NCBI RefSeq assembly: GCF_004368785.1
Contig: NZ_SODM01000001.1
Location: forward strand, 434,001-498,000
DNA: 64,000 bases
DNA from: Flavobacterium sp. 270
GTDB taxonomy: Bacteria > Bacteroidota > Bacteroidia > Flavobacteriales > Flavobacteriaceae
Direction of reading: 5' to 3'
The notes under the pieces were generated by a model. The model saw nothing but the letters and a program-made list of their open reading frames with translations. It did no database searches and was not told the origin of the DNA. Within the stretch, counting starts at the first letter, position 1. Each line of letters starts with the position of its first letter. This document shows, piece after piece, positions 8,800-17,287 of this stretch. The translations under genes and the position numbers were made by a program.

Positions 8800-9384
8800 A
8801 TGTACCAGAAAATTCAAGGATATCTTTCAAGATTTGCAAGCCTTTCAGCAGAAGAGCTTACACTTTTTGAAAATAATATTGAATTTAAAAAAGTTCCTAA
8901 AAAGACCATTTTATTACGTGCAGGCGATGTCTGTAACTTTGAAGCCTATATAAATAAGGGAATTATAAGGGAATATTTTATTGATGATAATGGCGAAGAT
9001 ATAACACTGCAATTTGCTTCTGAAGATTGGTGGATAAGTGATATTGTTAGTTTTGAAGATCAAACGCCAAGTGACCGTTATATTGAAGTTTTGGAAGATT
9101 GTGAATTAATGATGCTCAGCCGTGAAGCAAAAGACAAACTTCTTCGCGAAATTCCGCAATTAGAGAGAATGTTTCGTTTGATGATTCAAAGACATTTAGC
9201 TAAAGTACAAAAACGGTTATTTAAGAAAATTTCGACTCCAGCAATGGATCAATATATCGAATTTATAAATCGTTATCCATTGATTATCCAAAGAGTTCCA
9301 CAGCATTATATTGCTTCATATCTGGGAATTACGCCCGAATTTTTAAGCAGATTGCGCACGAAGCATCTTAAAAATGAGAAATAA
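8800..9384 (+). CDS. Crp/Fnr family transcriptional regulator
   Basis: A 194-residue protein with a cyclic-nucleotide-binding-like beta barrel (about 20-115, including ILLRAGDVCNFEAYINKGIIREYF) and a short C-terminal helix-turn-helix (HYIASYLGITPEFLSRLR). This is the small Bacteroidota Crp/Fnr type, which mostly lacks the residues for cAMP binding. A TATATTTA box lies at 8764-8771. It is divergent to the hbpS-like/aldo-keto-reductase operon and probably controls it. The ligand is unknown. Confidence 0.85.
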   Translation: MYQKIQGYLSRFASLSAEELTLFENNIEFKKVPKKTILLRAGDVCNFEAYINKGIIREYFIDDNGEDITLQFASEDWWISDIVSFEDQTPSDRYIEVLEDCELMMLSREAKDKLLREIPQLERMFRLMIQRHLAKVQKRLFKKISTPAMDQYIEFINRYPLIIQRVPQHYIASYLGITPEFLSRLRTKHLKNEK

Positions 9385-9437
9385 TCGGTTTAGATTTAGT
9401 TTTTAAACAAATAGCTTTATTAATATGTTAGCGTCGA

Positions 9438-9476
9438 GTAATCTTTGTCAAAGTTTAAAACTTTGACAAAGATTAC
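9438..9476. repeat. Perfect palindrome, CTTTGTCAAAGTTT family
   Basis: Two exact 19-bp arms around a single central base. It belongs to the same family as 5509-5541. It sits inside a fragment of the AACACATAG element: the right end, ACTATGTCTCTATGTGTT, is at about 9508-9525. The gap 9385-9608 holds nothing else recognised. Confidence 0.85.
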
Positions 9477-9608
9477 AGTAGTGAAATCCTTTCTAACCAC
9501 AATAAAAACTATGTCTCTATGTGTTGAATAAATTTCATCCAGCACATTATTATAGCTAAATTAGATGCTTTAAATAAATAAAATTTACAATTAGTATAAA
9601 ACCCAATT

Positions 9609-10475
9609 ATGTTAGATCAATCTGAAGGCAACATTGCAGATCAAGACATTCTAATGTCTTTACAGGAAATTGGACCATCTTATTTTAAAAATATACCTCA
9701 ATCTTCTGATTATACAGTTTTCTTTTTGACGGAAGGAAGCGGCACTTACTTTGCTGATATTGGTAAATTTGAATTTAAAGCACCTGTACTGTTATTTTCG
9801 ACTCCGCTTCAAAAGCTTTCTTTTATACAAGATGAGGAATTAAAAGGTTTTGTGGTAAATTTTCACAGTGATTTTTATTGTATCGAATACCACAAAAAGC
9901 GTGTCGCCTGCAACGGATTATTATTCAATAATATTTACATCGAACCTTCGGTTGTATTAGATTTAAATCAATTGGAGTTTTTTAAATCGCTGTCTTTAGA
10001 TATAATGAATGAATTTGCTTCGAGCGAACTAGACGAAATGGTGCTTCGCTCCTATTTGCAATTGTTTTTGGCGAAATCCAGCAGTATAAAACTAAAAGCA
10101 ATGGCAAGTCCTGAAGTCGAAAAAGCGAAAGACGAACAAATGGAAGCTTTTAGAAATCTTCTAGAAGCCAATTATTTAAAACTGCATAAACCTGCTGATT
10201 ACGCTGAACTTTTGGCAATGGCACCTAATACGTTGAGTAAAAAATGCCAGCAATATTTTGGTAAATCTCCATCGTTAATGATTCAGGAACGATTGGTAAT
10301 GCAGGCCAAAAAAGAGCTGCATCTTACCAATCACAGCATCAAAGAAATTGCCTTTGCATTGCATTTTGCTGATGAATTTTATTTCAGCCGTTTCTTTAAA
10401 AAATTTACAAAAGTCTCGCCACAATCATTCCGCACAAGCGTTGGAATTTCTATAGTCGCACAACAGCCTGAATAA
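9609..10475 (+). CDS. AraC family transcriptional regulator
   Basis: A 288-residue protein with an N-terminal cupin-like sensing part (GSGTYFADIGKFEFKAP) and a C-terminal AraC double helix-turn-helix at about 180-280, ending with IAFALHFADEFYFSRFFKKFTKVSPQSFR, which matches the family signature. The downstream neighbour on the same strand is a DUF417 membrane gene. A TGCAC-N4-GTGCA palindrome between them is a candidate binding site. E. coli RclR/RclC is a similar AraC-DUF417 pairing, but equivalence is not shown. Confidence 0.87.
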   Translation: MLDQSEGNIADQDILMSLQEIGPSYFKNIPQSSDYTVFFLTEGSGTYFADIGKFEFKAPVLLFSTPLQKLSFIQDEELKGFVVNFHSDFYCIEYHKKRVACNGLLFNNIYIEPSVVLDLNQLEFFKSLSLDIMNEFASSELDEMVLRSYLQLFLAKSSSIKLKAMASPEVEKAKDEQMEAFRNLLEANYLKLHKPADYAELLAMAPNTLSKKCQQYFGKSPSLMIQERLVMQAKKELHLTNHSIKEIAFALHFADEFYFSRFFKKFTKVSPQSFRTSVGISIVAQQPE

Positions 10476-10501
10476 ATAATCAAATACCCATAAAATTAGG
10501 T

Positions 10502-10515
10502 TGCACAAAAGTGCA
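10502..10515. promoter_or_regulatory. TGCAC-N4-GTGCA palindrome, candidate operator
   Basis: A 5-bp perfect inverted repeat with a 4-base spacer, 45 bp upstream of the promoter box of the DUF417 gene and 27 bp after the AraC stop codon. A role as a regulator site is inference from position only. Confidence 0.3.
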
Positions 10516-10559
10516 GGACATATCCATTTTTGTCCATGTTTTCCCCTTTCCCTCAGATG

Positions 10560-10567
10560 TAATTTTG
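10560..10567 (+). promoter_or_regulatory. -7 box of the DUF417 gene
   Basis: TAATTTTG matches TAnnTTTG and lies 29 bases before the ATG at 10597. It suggests the gene has its own promoter in addition to any read-through from the AraC gene. Confidence 0.5.
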
Positions 10568-10596
10568 ATGTTATAAATAATTAACCTTTTTACAAC

Positions 10597-11169
10597 ATGA
10601 AAAATTCAATTTTACACTCAATTGCAGCCCTTGACGGGTTAGGAAAAAAAGTCATTCGTTATGGTATTGTCATCGTTTTTGTATGGATCGGTGCGCTTAA
10701 ATTTACAAATTATGAAGCAGACGGAATCGTTCCTTTTGTAGCCAATAGTCCGTTTATGTCGTTTTTCTACAACAACCCAGATCAATACAAAACCCACATG
10801 AATCTTGAAGGCGCATTGGTACTGGCTAATCACAATTGGCACGAAGCAAACAACACTTACGGATTTTCTTATGGACTTGGTGCTTTTCTTATTCTACTAG
10901 GCATTTTTCTTGCCTTATATAAAGTAACACCATTCTTAAGCATGATTGCGAGTATCCTAATTTTTATTATGACTCTGGGAACATTGTCTTTCCTGATTAC
11001 AACTCCCGAAAGCTGGGTACCAAGTTTAGGAGATCCCATCCACGGTTTTCCTTTTCTTTCCGGACGCGGAAGACTTGTGATTAAAGACATTGTTATTCTT
11101 GGAGGAGCAATTATTACGATGAGCGAATCTGTAAAAATATATTTGTCTCGTCAATCTAAAACCTGGTAA
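10597..11169 (+). CDS. DUF417 (YkgB/RclC-like) inner-membrane protein
   Basis: A 190-residue protein with four hydrophobic segments (about 20-38, 85-105, 112-138 and 160-175). The motifs FVWIGALKFTNYEADGI and GRFV-like SGRGRLVIKDIVILGGAI are typical of DUF417. E. coli members (RclC, YkgB) are induced by reactive chlorine through an AraC regulator. The upstream AraC gene makes a similar stress role plausible here, but the function is not proven for the family. A hairpin terminator follows. Confidence 0.85.
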   Translation: MKNSILHSIAALDGLGKKVIRYGIVIVFVWIGALKFTNYEADGIVPFVANSPFMSFFYNNPDQYKTHMNLEGALVLANHNWHEANNTYGFSYGLGAFLILLGIFLALYKVTPFLSMIASILIFIMTLGTLSFLITTPESWVPSLGDPIHGFPFLSGRGRLVIKDIVILGGAIITMSESVKIYLSRQSKTW

Positions 11170-11196
11170 ATTTCGATATAAAGTTCTCTTTAAATC

Positions 11197-11228
11197 AAAA
11201 AGCTCAATTCTTAGGAATTGAGCTTTTT
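11197..11228. terminator. Hairpin terminator
   Basis: A perfect 14-bp stem (AAAAAGCTCAATTC and its complement) around TTAG, with a T-run on each strand. It lies between the converging DUF417 and SDR genes, so it can end both transcripts. Confidence 0.9.
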
Positions 11229-11242
11229 CGTATATTTTAAAT

Positions 11243-11965
11243 TTAGACTAATGAAGTACCTCCATCAATAATCAGGGTTTGTCCTGTACCATATTCTTGT
11301 TCTAATAAATAGACAAAGGTTTTTGCAATGTCTGTGGCTTCACCAACTCGTTTTACAGGCAGTGTATTGCCTATATTGGTGTACATTGCTTCTCTGTCAC
11401 TTTCAGAAATATTACTCCAAAGCTCCGTTTTTATCACTCCTGGCGACACAATATTTACCCTTATTGGAGCTAATTCTATTGCCATAGCTCTGGAAAAACC
11501 TTCCATTGCCGAACAAATACTAGCCCCCAAAGCCCAGCCTTTATTAGGTCTGTTGCTGGCAATTCCGCTGGTAAGTACAATAGAACCTGCGGCGCTTATA
11601 CAAGGTGCTGCATATTTTACAGCTGTAAAAGCACCCCAAAAACGAATATTAAAATAGTTGCGAGCGGTTTCTAGTGAAGTATCTTCAACATTAGAAAGAA
11701 TAAGATTTTCTCCTGCTGTAAAAATGAGATGATCAAATGAACCGATTTTTTCAAATAGATTTTTCATTTGTTCTTCATTAGTTACATCTGTGGCATAACC
11801 AACACTTTCGTTTCCTATTTCCTGCAAAGCTTTATCTAATCTCGATTGATTACTCGATACTATAATTACTTTGCTTCCTTTTGAAACTGCCAATTTTGCC
11901 GTTGCCAATCCAATACCTGAACTACCGCCAATAATCACTACTTTTTTGTCTTTTAAATTTTCCAT
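11243..11965 (-). CDS. Short-chain dehydrogenase/reductase (SDR)
   Basis: A 240-residue classical-type SDR. The cofactor loop GGSSGIG is near residue 10, and D-V-T (YATDVTNEEQM) and the C-terminal INVVSP-like IRVNIVSPGVIKTELW are present. The usual YxxxK pair is changed: the segment reads ASNRPNKGWALGASICSAMEG, with no clear Tyr-x-x-x-Lys, so catalysis may differ or be impaired. The ATG at 11965 was preferred to an upstream start because MENLKDKKVVIIGGSSG is the normal opening. It follows a Crp/Fnr gene on the same strand. Confidence 0.85.
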   Translation of the reverse strand: MENLKDKKVVIIGGSSGIGLATAKLAVSKGSKVIIVSSNQSRLDKALQEIGNESVGYATDVTNEEQMKNLFEKIGSFDHLIFTAGENLILSNVEDTSLETARNYFNIRFWGAFTAVKYAAPCISAAGSIVLTSGIASNRPNKGWALGASICSAMEGFSRAMAIELAPIRVNIVSPGVIKTELWSNISESDREAMYTNIGNTLPVKRVGEATDIAKTFVYLLEQEYGTGQTLIIDGGTSLV

Positions 11966-12049
11966 TTTTATTGTTCTTAAAAATTTTATTTTATGGAACA
12001 AAAGTAGAGAGCCGATTATGGAAAGGATTTAACAAATGTTAAAAAGCGA

Positions 12050-12622
12050 CTAGAGCTTATTTTTTTTAATTCTGCTTAATGATTGCTTTGCAATACCGAG
12101 ATAAGAAGCAATATCTGTCTGCGAAACTCTGGATGCAATATTAGATTGCCTCACAATAAATTTTTGATACCGCGCAGTTGCGTCTTCACCGAGATATAAA
12201 TTACGTAGTTCTACTTTATTCAACAACGATTCTTGAAAAATACCATCCAGCATTTTTTTAAAATAAGGAACAGAATTATACAATAAATCCAGGGTTTTTT
12301 TCTTAAAAATGATTACTTCAGCATCGCAGGCAGCTTGAATTCGATCATTTGAAAGAATGTTTTCCTTAAAGCTTTTTAATACTGTACAAAACTGATTTTC
12401 AGCAAAAAAGAAATGAATCACTTCATTTCCTTTATCACTAATGCCGACTATTTTTAATACGCCTTTGCAAACAAAAAAAATCTCATTTGCAAGTTTTCCT
12501 TCTTCCAATAAAATTTCACCTTCTTTTATTATTTTGTACTCTATATGTTCTTTAATAACAAGTTTATCATGAGAAGTTATTTCTTGAAAAAGGCCTAAAT
12601 AATCAAAGAGAGATTCAAACAT
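12050..12622 (-). CDS. Crp/Fnr family transcriptional regulator
   Basis: A 190-residue protein with a cyclic-nucleotide-binding-like barrel (KEGEILLEEGKLANEIFFVCKGVLK near residues 33-58) and a C-terminal helix-turn-helix (QTDIASYLGIAKQSLSRIK). It is the same small Bacteroidota type as the protein at 8800-9384 but clearly divergent from it. It lies 84 bp upstream of the SDR gene on the same strand and probably controls it. Confidence 0.85.
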   Translation of the reverse strand: MFESLFDYLGLFQEITSHDKLVIKEHIEYKIIKEGEILLEEGKLANEIFFVCKGVLKIVGISDKGNEVIHFFFAENQFCTVLKSFKENILSNDRIQAACDAEVIIFKKKTLDLLYNSVPYFKKMLDGIFQESLLNKVELRNLYLGEDATARYQKFIVRQSNIASRVSQTDIASYLGIAKQSLSRIKKNKL

Positions 12623-12678
12623 ACTTTATACGTTTTAAAGTTTGTTCAAATTTAAATAATAATTTTTATCGTCAATTT

Positions 12679-14532
12679 TTATTTCTTTAAAGGAACCAAA
12701 ACAATATTAGGTTTCGGCGCCGGATTCATACCAAATCCCATATAAAAACTCGTATGCGGCGGTTGGTTGTAACCCACATTCTGCCACGCAATACTTAATC
12801 TGTACTGCGAATCGTGCATCAAAGTATATTGTCTAATTTCTGTTGGAATTGTAGTCGAGTAAATACGCAGCTCTTTGTTATCTTCAGATCTTAAGATTAA
12901 TTCTTCTCGCCAATCGCCCAAAATATCTGCCGAAAGTGCCGGCGTAGATTTTGTTCCATTATTAGATACCGCGCCTTCTGCGGTAAAAAGTCTGCCAACA
13001 TTATACTTGTCAATATAATTAGAATTGAGTAATTCTCTGGAAGAATCGCCATCCCAATAAATTACAAAATTGGTAGAAGTTGGTGCTTTTCCGATGTTAT
13101 TTCCTTTCATATCATGCAAATATGGAGAACCCGACCACCAGCATTGCGCGCCTTTTCTAGTTGGATCGATGTTATCTGCAACACCGCGGCCAACATCTTG
13201 GTTTGGAGAATCTGTAAACAAAACTTTTCCATCAGCAGCCGAAAATAAAGTTACTCCCGGACCTGTAGTGCCATTTTCGATTTCGTGAATTCCGTACACT
13301 TCCAAACCCGGAACATCCAAATCTAAATCTGTTACATGCAACGCATCTCCGTGTCTGAAACCCGTTGTGTATAAACCTTTTCCGTTATCATCAACACACA
13401 TAGATCCGTACACAATTTCGTCTTTTCCGTCATTATCCACATCCGCAATAGAAAGTCCGTGATTTCCCATTCCAGAATACGGATTTTCGGCATCTTTGCT
13501 GTCAAAAACCCAACGCGAAGTCAGTTTTTTATCTTTAAAATCCCAAGCCGCCAAAACCGTTCTTCCGTAATAACCGCGGCACATCACAACACTTGGGTGA
13601 ATACCGTCTAAATATGCCACACAAGCCGTAAAACGATCAATCCTGTTTCCTTTCGTGTCGTTTCCACCGCTTCCGCCACGTCCGCCCCAGCCTGCAAGAT
13701 CGCCGCGTTCCATAATATAATCAACCGTTGTAATTACTTTTCCTGTTCTTCCGTCAAAAACCGAAAGATATTCCGGGCCTTTTAAGATTTTTCCATAAAC
13801 CGGAGAATCCGGATTTCTATCAACCCAGTCTTTTGTGCCGTCGCCAATTACCGTGTTTGCGCTGTCTGTAGCTCCGTCAGCCGTTTTGCAGACAAACTCA
13901 GAAATTCCGTCGCCATCCAGATCATAAACCATAAATTGAGTATAATGTGCGCCTTCGCGAATGTTCTTTCCCAAACAAATCTGCCAAAGAAATTTTCCCT
14001 CTAAAGTATACGCCTGAAATATAGGCGGATCTGTAATTCCTTTAAAAGAATTATCGAGACTTTTTCCTGTCATATGTACAATCAAATCGTATTTTCCATC
14101 TCCGTCTAAATCCCCAACAGAACAATCATTCGGAATATATCCTTCTATCGCCTTTATCGGAATTGACAAATAAGCTTTGTCAGGACTTTTAGCCGAAATA
14201 GTAAAACTTCCCGAAGCGTCTTTTTCCTTTCCTTTTAAAACTGTTTTTACAAACCATGTATTTTCCTGTTCGCTATTGGCTTTGGTATCAACAAAATTTG
14301 TGGCGCCCGTAATCGATTTATCGTTTAATTTTACTGCTTTTTGAGTACCGCTTTTTCGATATAAATTAAAAGCCAAATCATCGGGATCGGTTCCTAAAAC
14401 ACGCCAGCTTATAAAAAATTGGTTGTTGTTTTTTATTGCAACCAGGCCTCTGTCAAGGTTTTCCATTTGTCTTTGGCTGAACATATTTAGACTTAGAAAA
14501 AGCATTATTAACTGAAAGATTTTATTTCTCAT
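12679..14532 (-). CDS. Rhamnogalacturonan lyase, polysaccharide lyase family 11
   Basis: A 617-residue exported enzyme. The ATG at 14532 gives a good signal peptide (MRNKIFQLIMLFLSLNMFSQ), whereas the longer frame starts with non-signal sequence. An N-terminal beta-sandwich (RGLVAIKNNNQFFISWRVLGTD) precedes an eight-bladed propeller rich in calcium-loop motifs (DGDGKYDLIVH, DLDGDGISEFVCKTADG, DVDNDGKDEIVYGSM), exactly the PL11 plan of B. subtilis YesW/YesX. PL11 cuts the Rha-GalA bond of rhamnogalacturonan-I by beta-elimination and leaves unsaturated galacturonate ends, the substrate of the GH105 enzyme at 39504. No copy of the shared operator is seen before it. Confidence 0.93.
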   Translation of the reverse strand: MRNKIFQLIMLFLSLNMFSQRQMENLDRGLVAIKNNNQFFISWRVLGTDPDDLAFNLYRKSGTQKAVKLNDKSITGATNFVDTKANSEQENTWFVKTVLKGKEKDASGSFTISAKSPDKAYLSIPIKAIEGYIPNDCSVGDLDGDGKYDLIVHMTGKSLDNSFKGITDPPIFQAYTLEGKFLWQICLGKNIREGAHYTQFMVYDLDGDGISEFVCKTADGATDSANTVIGDGTKDWVDRNPDSPVYGKILKGPEYLSVFDGRTGKVITTVDYIMERGDLAGWGGRGGSGGNDTKGNRIDRFTACVAYLDGIHPSVVMCRGYYGRTVLAAWDFKDKKLTSRWVFDSKDAENPYSGMGNHGLSIADVDNDGKDEIVYGSMCVDDNGKGLYTTGFRHGDALHVTDLDLDVPGLEVYGIHEIENGTTGPGVTLFSAADGKVLFTDSPNQDVGRGVADNIDPTRKGAQCWWSGSPYLHDMKGNNIGKAPTSTNFVIYWDGDSSRELLNSNYIDKYNVGRLFTAEGAVSNNGTKSTPALSADILGDWREELILRSEDNKELRIYSTTIPTEIRQYTLMHDSQYRLSIAWQNVGYNQPPHTSFYMGFGMNPAPKPNIVLVPLKK

Positions 14533-14650
14533 AATGTTATATGTTTTGACTGTGAATTTTAACCCCAATGACGCCAGGATTTACGCAAGGTTCGCAAGGC
14601 TTTTTTTATTTAATCTCGCAAAGTCGCAGAGTTGCAAAGTTTTTTCGTTT

Positions 14651-14680
14651 CCTGCAAGGTTTCCAAAACCTTGTAGGTAT
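14651..14680. repeat. Solo copy of the CCTGCAAGG 30-bp palindromic arm
   Basis: A 30-base sequence identical to both arms of the inverted repeat at 26981-27082. It contains its own CAAGGTTTCCAAAACCTTG palindrome. The rest of the gap 14533-14824 holds AT-rich sequence and a small GTCACCCC...GGGATGAC hairpin at about 14708-14731. Confidence 0.8.
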
Positions 14681-14824
14681 TATCAAAATTCTTATTCGCA
14701 TTTTTTGTCACCCCGAGGAACAAGGGATGACAAGATTGGGGTTACGATTTGATAGTTAAAATAACCGCAAAGTTTTTTCCTTTGTCCCTCTGAACCTCTG
14801 CACCTTTGAACCTTTGAACCTCTC

Positions 14825-16951
14825 CTAAAAAAACTTCTGAAATCCCTCACTCTGCACCTTCCAGCTTCCATCTTTAGGAAATCCAGGATTTGCTTCTGTA
14901 GATCCATCCCAGCCCGCGCACATCATAGCAACTGCAGTCAGTAAACCGCCGTTTCCGGGAAGATAAAGCGTTAGTCTTTCTGCCTGATAATTATGTCCGT
15001 TTTTTAAATATGTATTTGTAGTTACATTCATAAATAAAGCATCAATAGCTTTTTCCGGCATTTGCAAACGCGCTGCAGACATTGCTGTCATCGGGAAATC
15101 CCAGCCCCACGTTTTATCCCAAGACCATGTTTTCCAAACCAGATCAAATGTGTTTTTCATTATTTTTTTATCCAAAAGAGACGTTTCCGGAAGCATTCCA
15201 AAAGTTCCTAAAACCGATGGATGATCTGTTTTAAATTCTGGATTGGTATAGGAGTCTTTTGCACTTTCTGTTGCCAGATATACATTATCCTGAATCGGTA
15301 ACGGAGATAATTTTGCCAAAACGTCTTCCCATTTTTCAGGTACTTTTTGGCTTAATTTTTTCTTCCATGCAATTGCTGTTTTCAAAGCCCAATTCCAGTA
15401 CGCTAATTCATAAGTTGGGTTAAAAGTTTCCATCGCCTTAAAGCGTTCTTGTGCCGGAATCACGCCTGGTCCGAGAACATAACGATCATTTTTAGCATCA
15501 TAATTAGCGAATGAAGCCATAAAATCTGCCGTTGCAAAAACACGTTCGCTGTATAAATTTAAAGTTGTGTTTGTTGGTTTTGCACGATACATTAATTCGG
15601 CATACGTAATAAAATGCGGTTCCTGCCAAATTAAAAATGAGCCTACAGATGACGGACTTTCGTTTCCGTCTGCATCGACCATTTTCTGCCATCTTGCGCC
15701 TTCAAAACCTTGTCTTTTGGCGATTCCTTTTGCTTTTTCAAAAACCTTTTGATACCACGGAAGATTTTTTTCTAACAATTCTGGTCTGTTCCAAAGTGCA
15801 AAATGTACGCCGTGCCACCAATGCATTTCTAAGTGCGGTTTTCCGTACCAGCTGTTATAGGTTAAACCCGTTTCTTGTGGCGGTACTTTTCCTGTACATT
15901 GCAATTTGGTTAGATATTGAGAGAGAATTACTCTGCGTTCCAGTTCTTTGGCGCGCGGATCTGTACTTCCTGAAAAATCGACCGCTGCTCCACTTTGCCA
16001 AAACTGTTCCCAGCCTTTTATACTGCTGTTTTCAATATCAGAAAAGGAACTATTTTTAATCGCTTTTTTATCTGCTAAAGCAAAAAGACAGCTGAATTCT
16101 AAAGCATTAGAATTCGAAGCTTCTACAACAAAATGATGTTTTCCGGTTTCTTTAATCTGCGCATTTCCTTTCCAGTTCAGGTTTACATTATAAGAAATGC
16201 TGTCCATAACGTGCGTTATAACTGCTTCGTTTTTTGACTTTACAGCCAAAATACTTTTATAATCTTGTTTTCCTTCATATTTGGTTCCCATATCTGCCCA
16301 ATCTCCTGTTGGAAACGGAATTCTCAAACTAACTTTTAATCGTTTTTGAAGTAATAAATCTGATTTTACTTTAACACCAATCGCATCTTTTTCCTGATGA
16401 GAAGCCGTTACAACCGTTACAGGAGTTCCTTCCACTTCAAAATAACTTTCAATTTCTCCCGTCCATAAATTCAGTTTTTGATTGATCGCTTTTATGTCTT
16501 GTGGTTTTGCCGGACTTCCGTCTTTCAACGTAATTTCAAAACCTAAATTCCCTAATTGCAATAAATGCGGATTTTGGCGAAACCAGTTTACAGCATCCAC
16601 TTTTCTTTTCGGTTCTTTTATCTGAACGGTATAAGAAATATTTCGTCCATATTGTTGATAATCACGCAAAGTCTCAGAAAACTTATAATTTTCGGTATTT
16701 TTATAACTGTCCCAGCCCCATTCTGACTGCGTTCCCAACGGAATTCCGTTTTGATAAAACTTCGGAAAAGTCTGCAGTCCCGTAGCATCAACAGTAAAAG
16801 CAAAAGCACCGTTTCCAACCGTTAAAGAAGCCAAAGTGTCTATCGCTGTAATTTGAACATTGTGTCTGGTTACCAAAGCCTTTCGGTCTATTTTCTGTGC
16901 AAAAAGCGAAAACGAAAACAGAATTGCAGTAATTAAGTGATACTTTTTCAT
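14825..16951 (-). CDS. GH65-like (alpha/alpha)6 glycosidase
   Basis: A 708-residue exported protein (signal peptide about 1-18). The N-terminal half is a beta-sandwich (LASLTVGNGAFAFTVDATGLQTF). The C-terminal half is an (alpha/alpha)6 barrel with LEMHWWHGVHFALWNRPELLE and NWALKTAIAWKKK, which resemble the GH65/GH94/GH95 superfamily of phosphorylases and hydrolases. GH65 is the nearest recognisable family, but the similarity is partial and the reaction unknown. It lies between PL11 and the DUF4450 gene, so a role on pectin side chains or released oligosaccharides is likely. A heptamer tandem repeat lies just upstream of the start. Confidence 0.65.
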   Translation of the reverse strand: MKKYHLITAILFSFSLFAQKIDRKALVTRHNVQITAIDTLASLTVGNGAFAFTVDATGLQTFPKFYQNGIPLGTQSEWGWDSYKNTENYKFSETLRDYQQYGRNISYTVQIKEPKRKVDAVNWFRQNPHLLQLGNLGFEITLKDGSPAKPQDIKAINQKLNLWTGEIESYFEVEGTPVTVVTASHQEKDAIGVKVKSDLLLQKRLKVSLRIPFPTGDWADMGTKYEGKQDYKSILAVKSKNEAVITHVMDSISYNVNLNWKGNAQIKETGKHHFVVEASNSNALEFSCLFALADKKAIKNSSFSDIENSSIKGWEQFWQSGAAVDFSGSTDPRAKELERRVILSQYLTKLQCTGKVPPQETGLTYNSWYGKPHLEMHWWHGVHFALWNRPELLEKNLPWYQKVFEKAKGIAKRQGFEGARWQKMVDADGNESPSSVGSFLIWQEPHFITYAELMYRAKPTNTTLNLYSERVFATADFMASFANYDAKNDRYVLGPGVIPAQERFKAMETFNPTYELAYWNWALKTAIAWKKKLSQKVPEKWEDVLAKLSPLPIQDNVYLATESAKDSYTNPEFKTDHPSVLGTFGMLPETSLLDKKIMKNTFDLVWKTWSWDKTWGWDFPMTAMSAARLQMPEKAIDALFMNVTTNTYLKNGHNYQAERLTLYLPGNGGLLTAVAMMCAGWDGSTEANPGFPKDGSWKVQSEGFQKFF

Positions 16952-16982
16952 GTGGTTATTTTTTTCATAGTTGTGAGGTTCT

Positions 16983-17128
16983 TGTTTCAGGTTTCAGGTT
17001 TCAGGTTTCAGATTTCAGGTTTCAGGTTTCAGGTTTCAGGTTTCAGGTTTCAGGTTTCAGGTTTCAGGTTTCAGGTTTCAGGTTTCAGGTTTCAGGTTTC
17101 AGGTTTCAGGTTTCAGGTTTCAGGTTTA
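16983..17128. repeat. Heptanucleotide tandem repeat (TTTCAGG)n
   Basis: About 20 consecutive copies of TTTCAGG, nearly perfect (one GATTTCA variant). The array begins about 30 bases upstream of the start of the GH65-like gene on the minus strand, inside its expected leader or promoter. Three shortened units recur at about 25162-25185. The copy number is probably unstable. Confidence 0.95.
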
Positions 17129-17142
17129 CTTACTTTGCGGGG

Positions 17143-17202
17143 CTTCGACTCCGCTCAGCCTGACAATGTACAGAACAATTGTCATCCTGAGCGAAGTCGA
17201 AG
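17143..17202. repeat. Inverted repeat CTTCGACTCCGCTCAGCCTGACAAT
   Basis: Two 25-base arms (17143-17167 and 17178-17202), imperfect complements around a 10-base loop. This hairpin family is related to the element at 25217-25320 by the GTCGAA/GTCAT words. Together with the heptamer array it fills the gap 16952-17287. The remainder is AT-rich (repeated CTAATTTTCTAA words) with no gene. Confidence 0.75.
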
Positions 17203-17287
17203 GCTTATTATTGCATTATCAAATTTTCTAATTGACTAATTATCTAACAATCTAATTTTCTAACTATCTAATTTTCTAACTATCTAA

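Noticed and set aside
14534..14752. Overlapping short frames in the PL11/GH65-like gap
   Set aside because: They cover repeat words (CCTGCAAGG and GTCACCCC hairpins) and have no family or promoter.
16983..17128. CRISPR array
   Set aside because: Units are 7 bases and contiguous, with no spacers, and no cas genes are nearby.
16937..17239. Open frame reading through the heptamer repeat (repeated VSGFRFQ)
   Set aside because: The frame exists only because a 7-base unit repeated three times is 21 bases and avoids stops. It has no start context, no family and lies in non-coding repeat.
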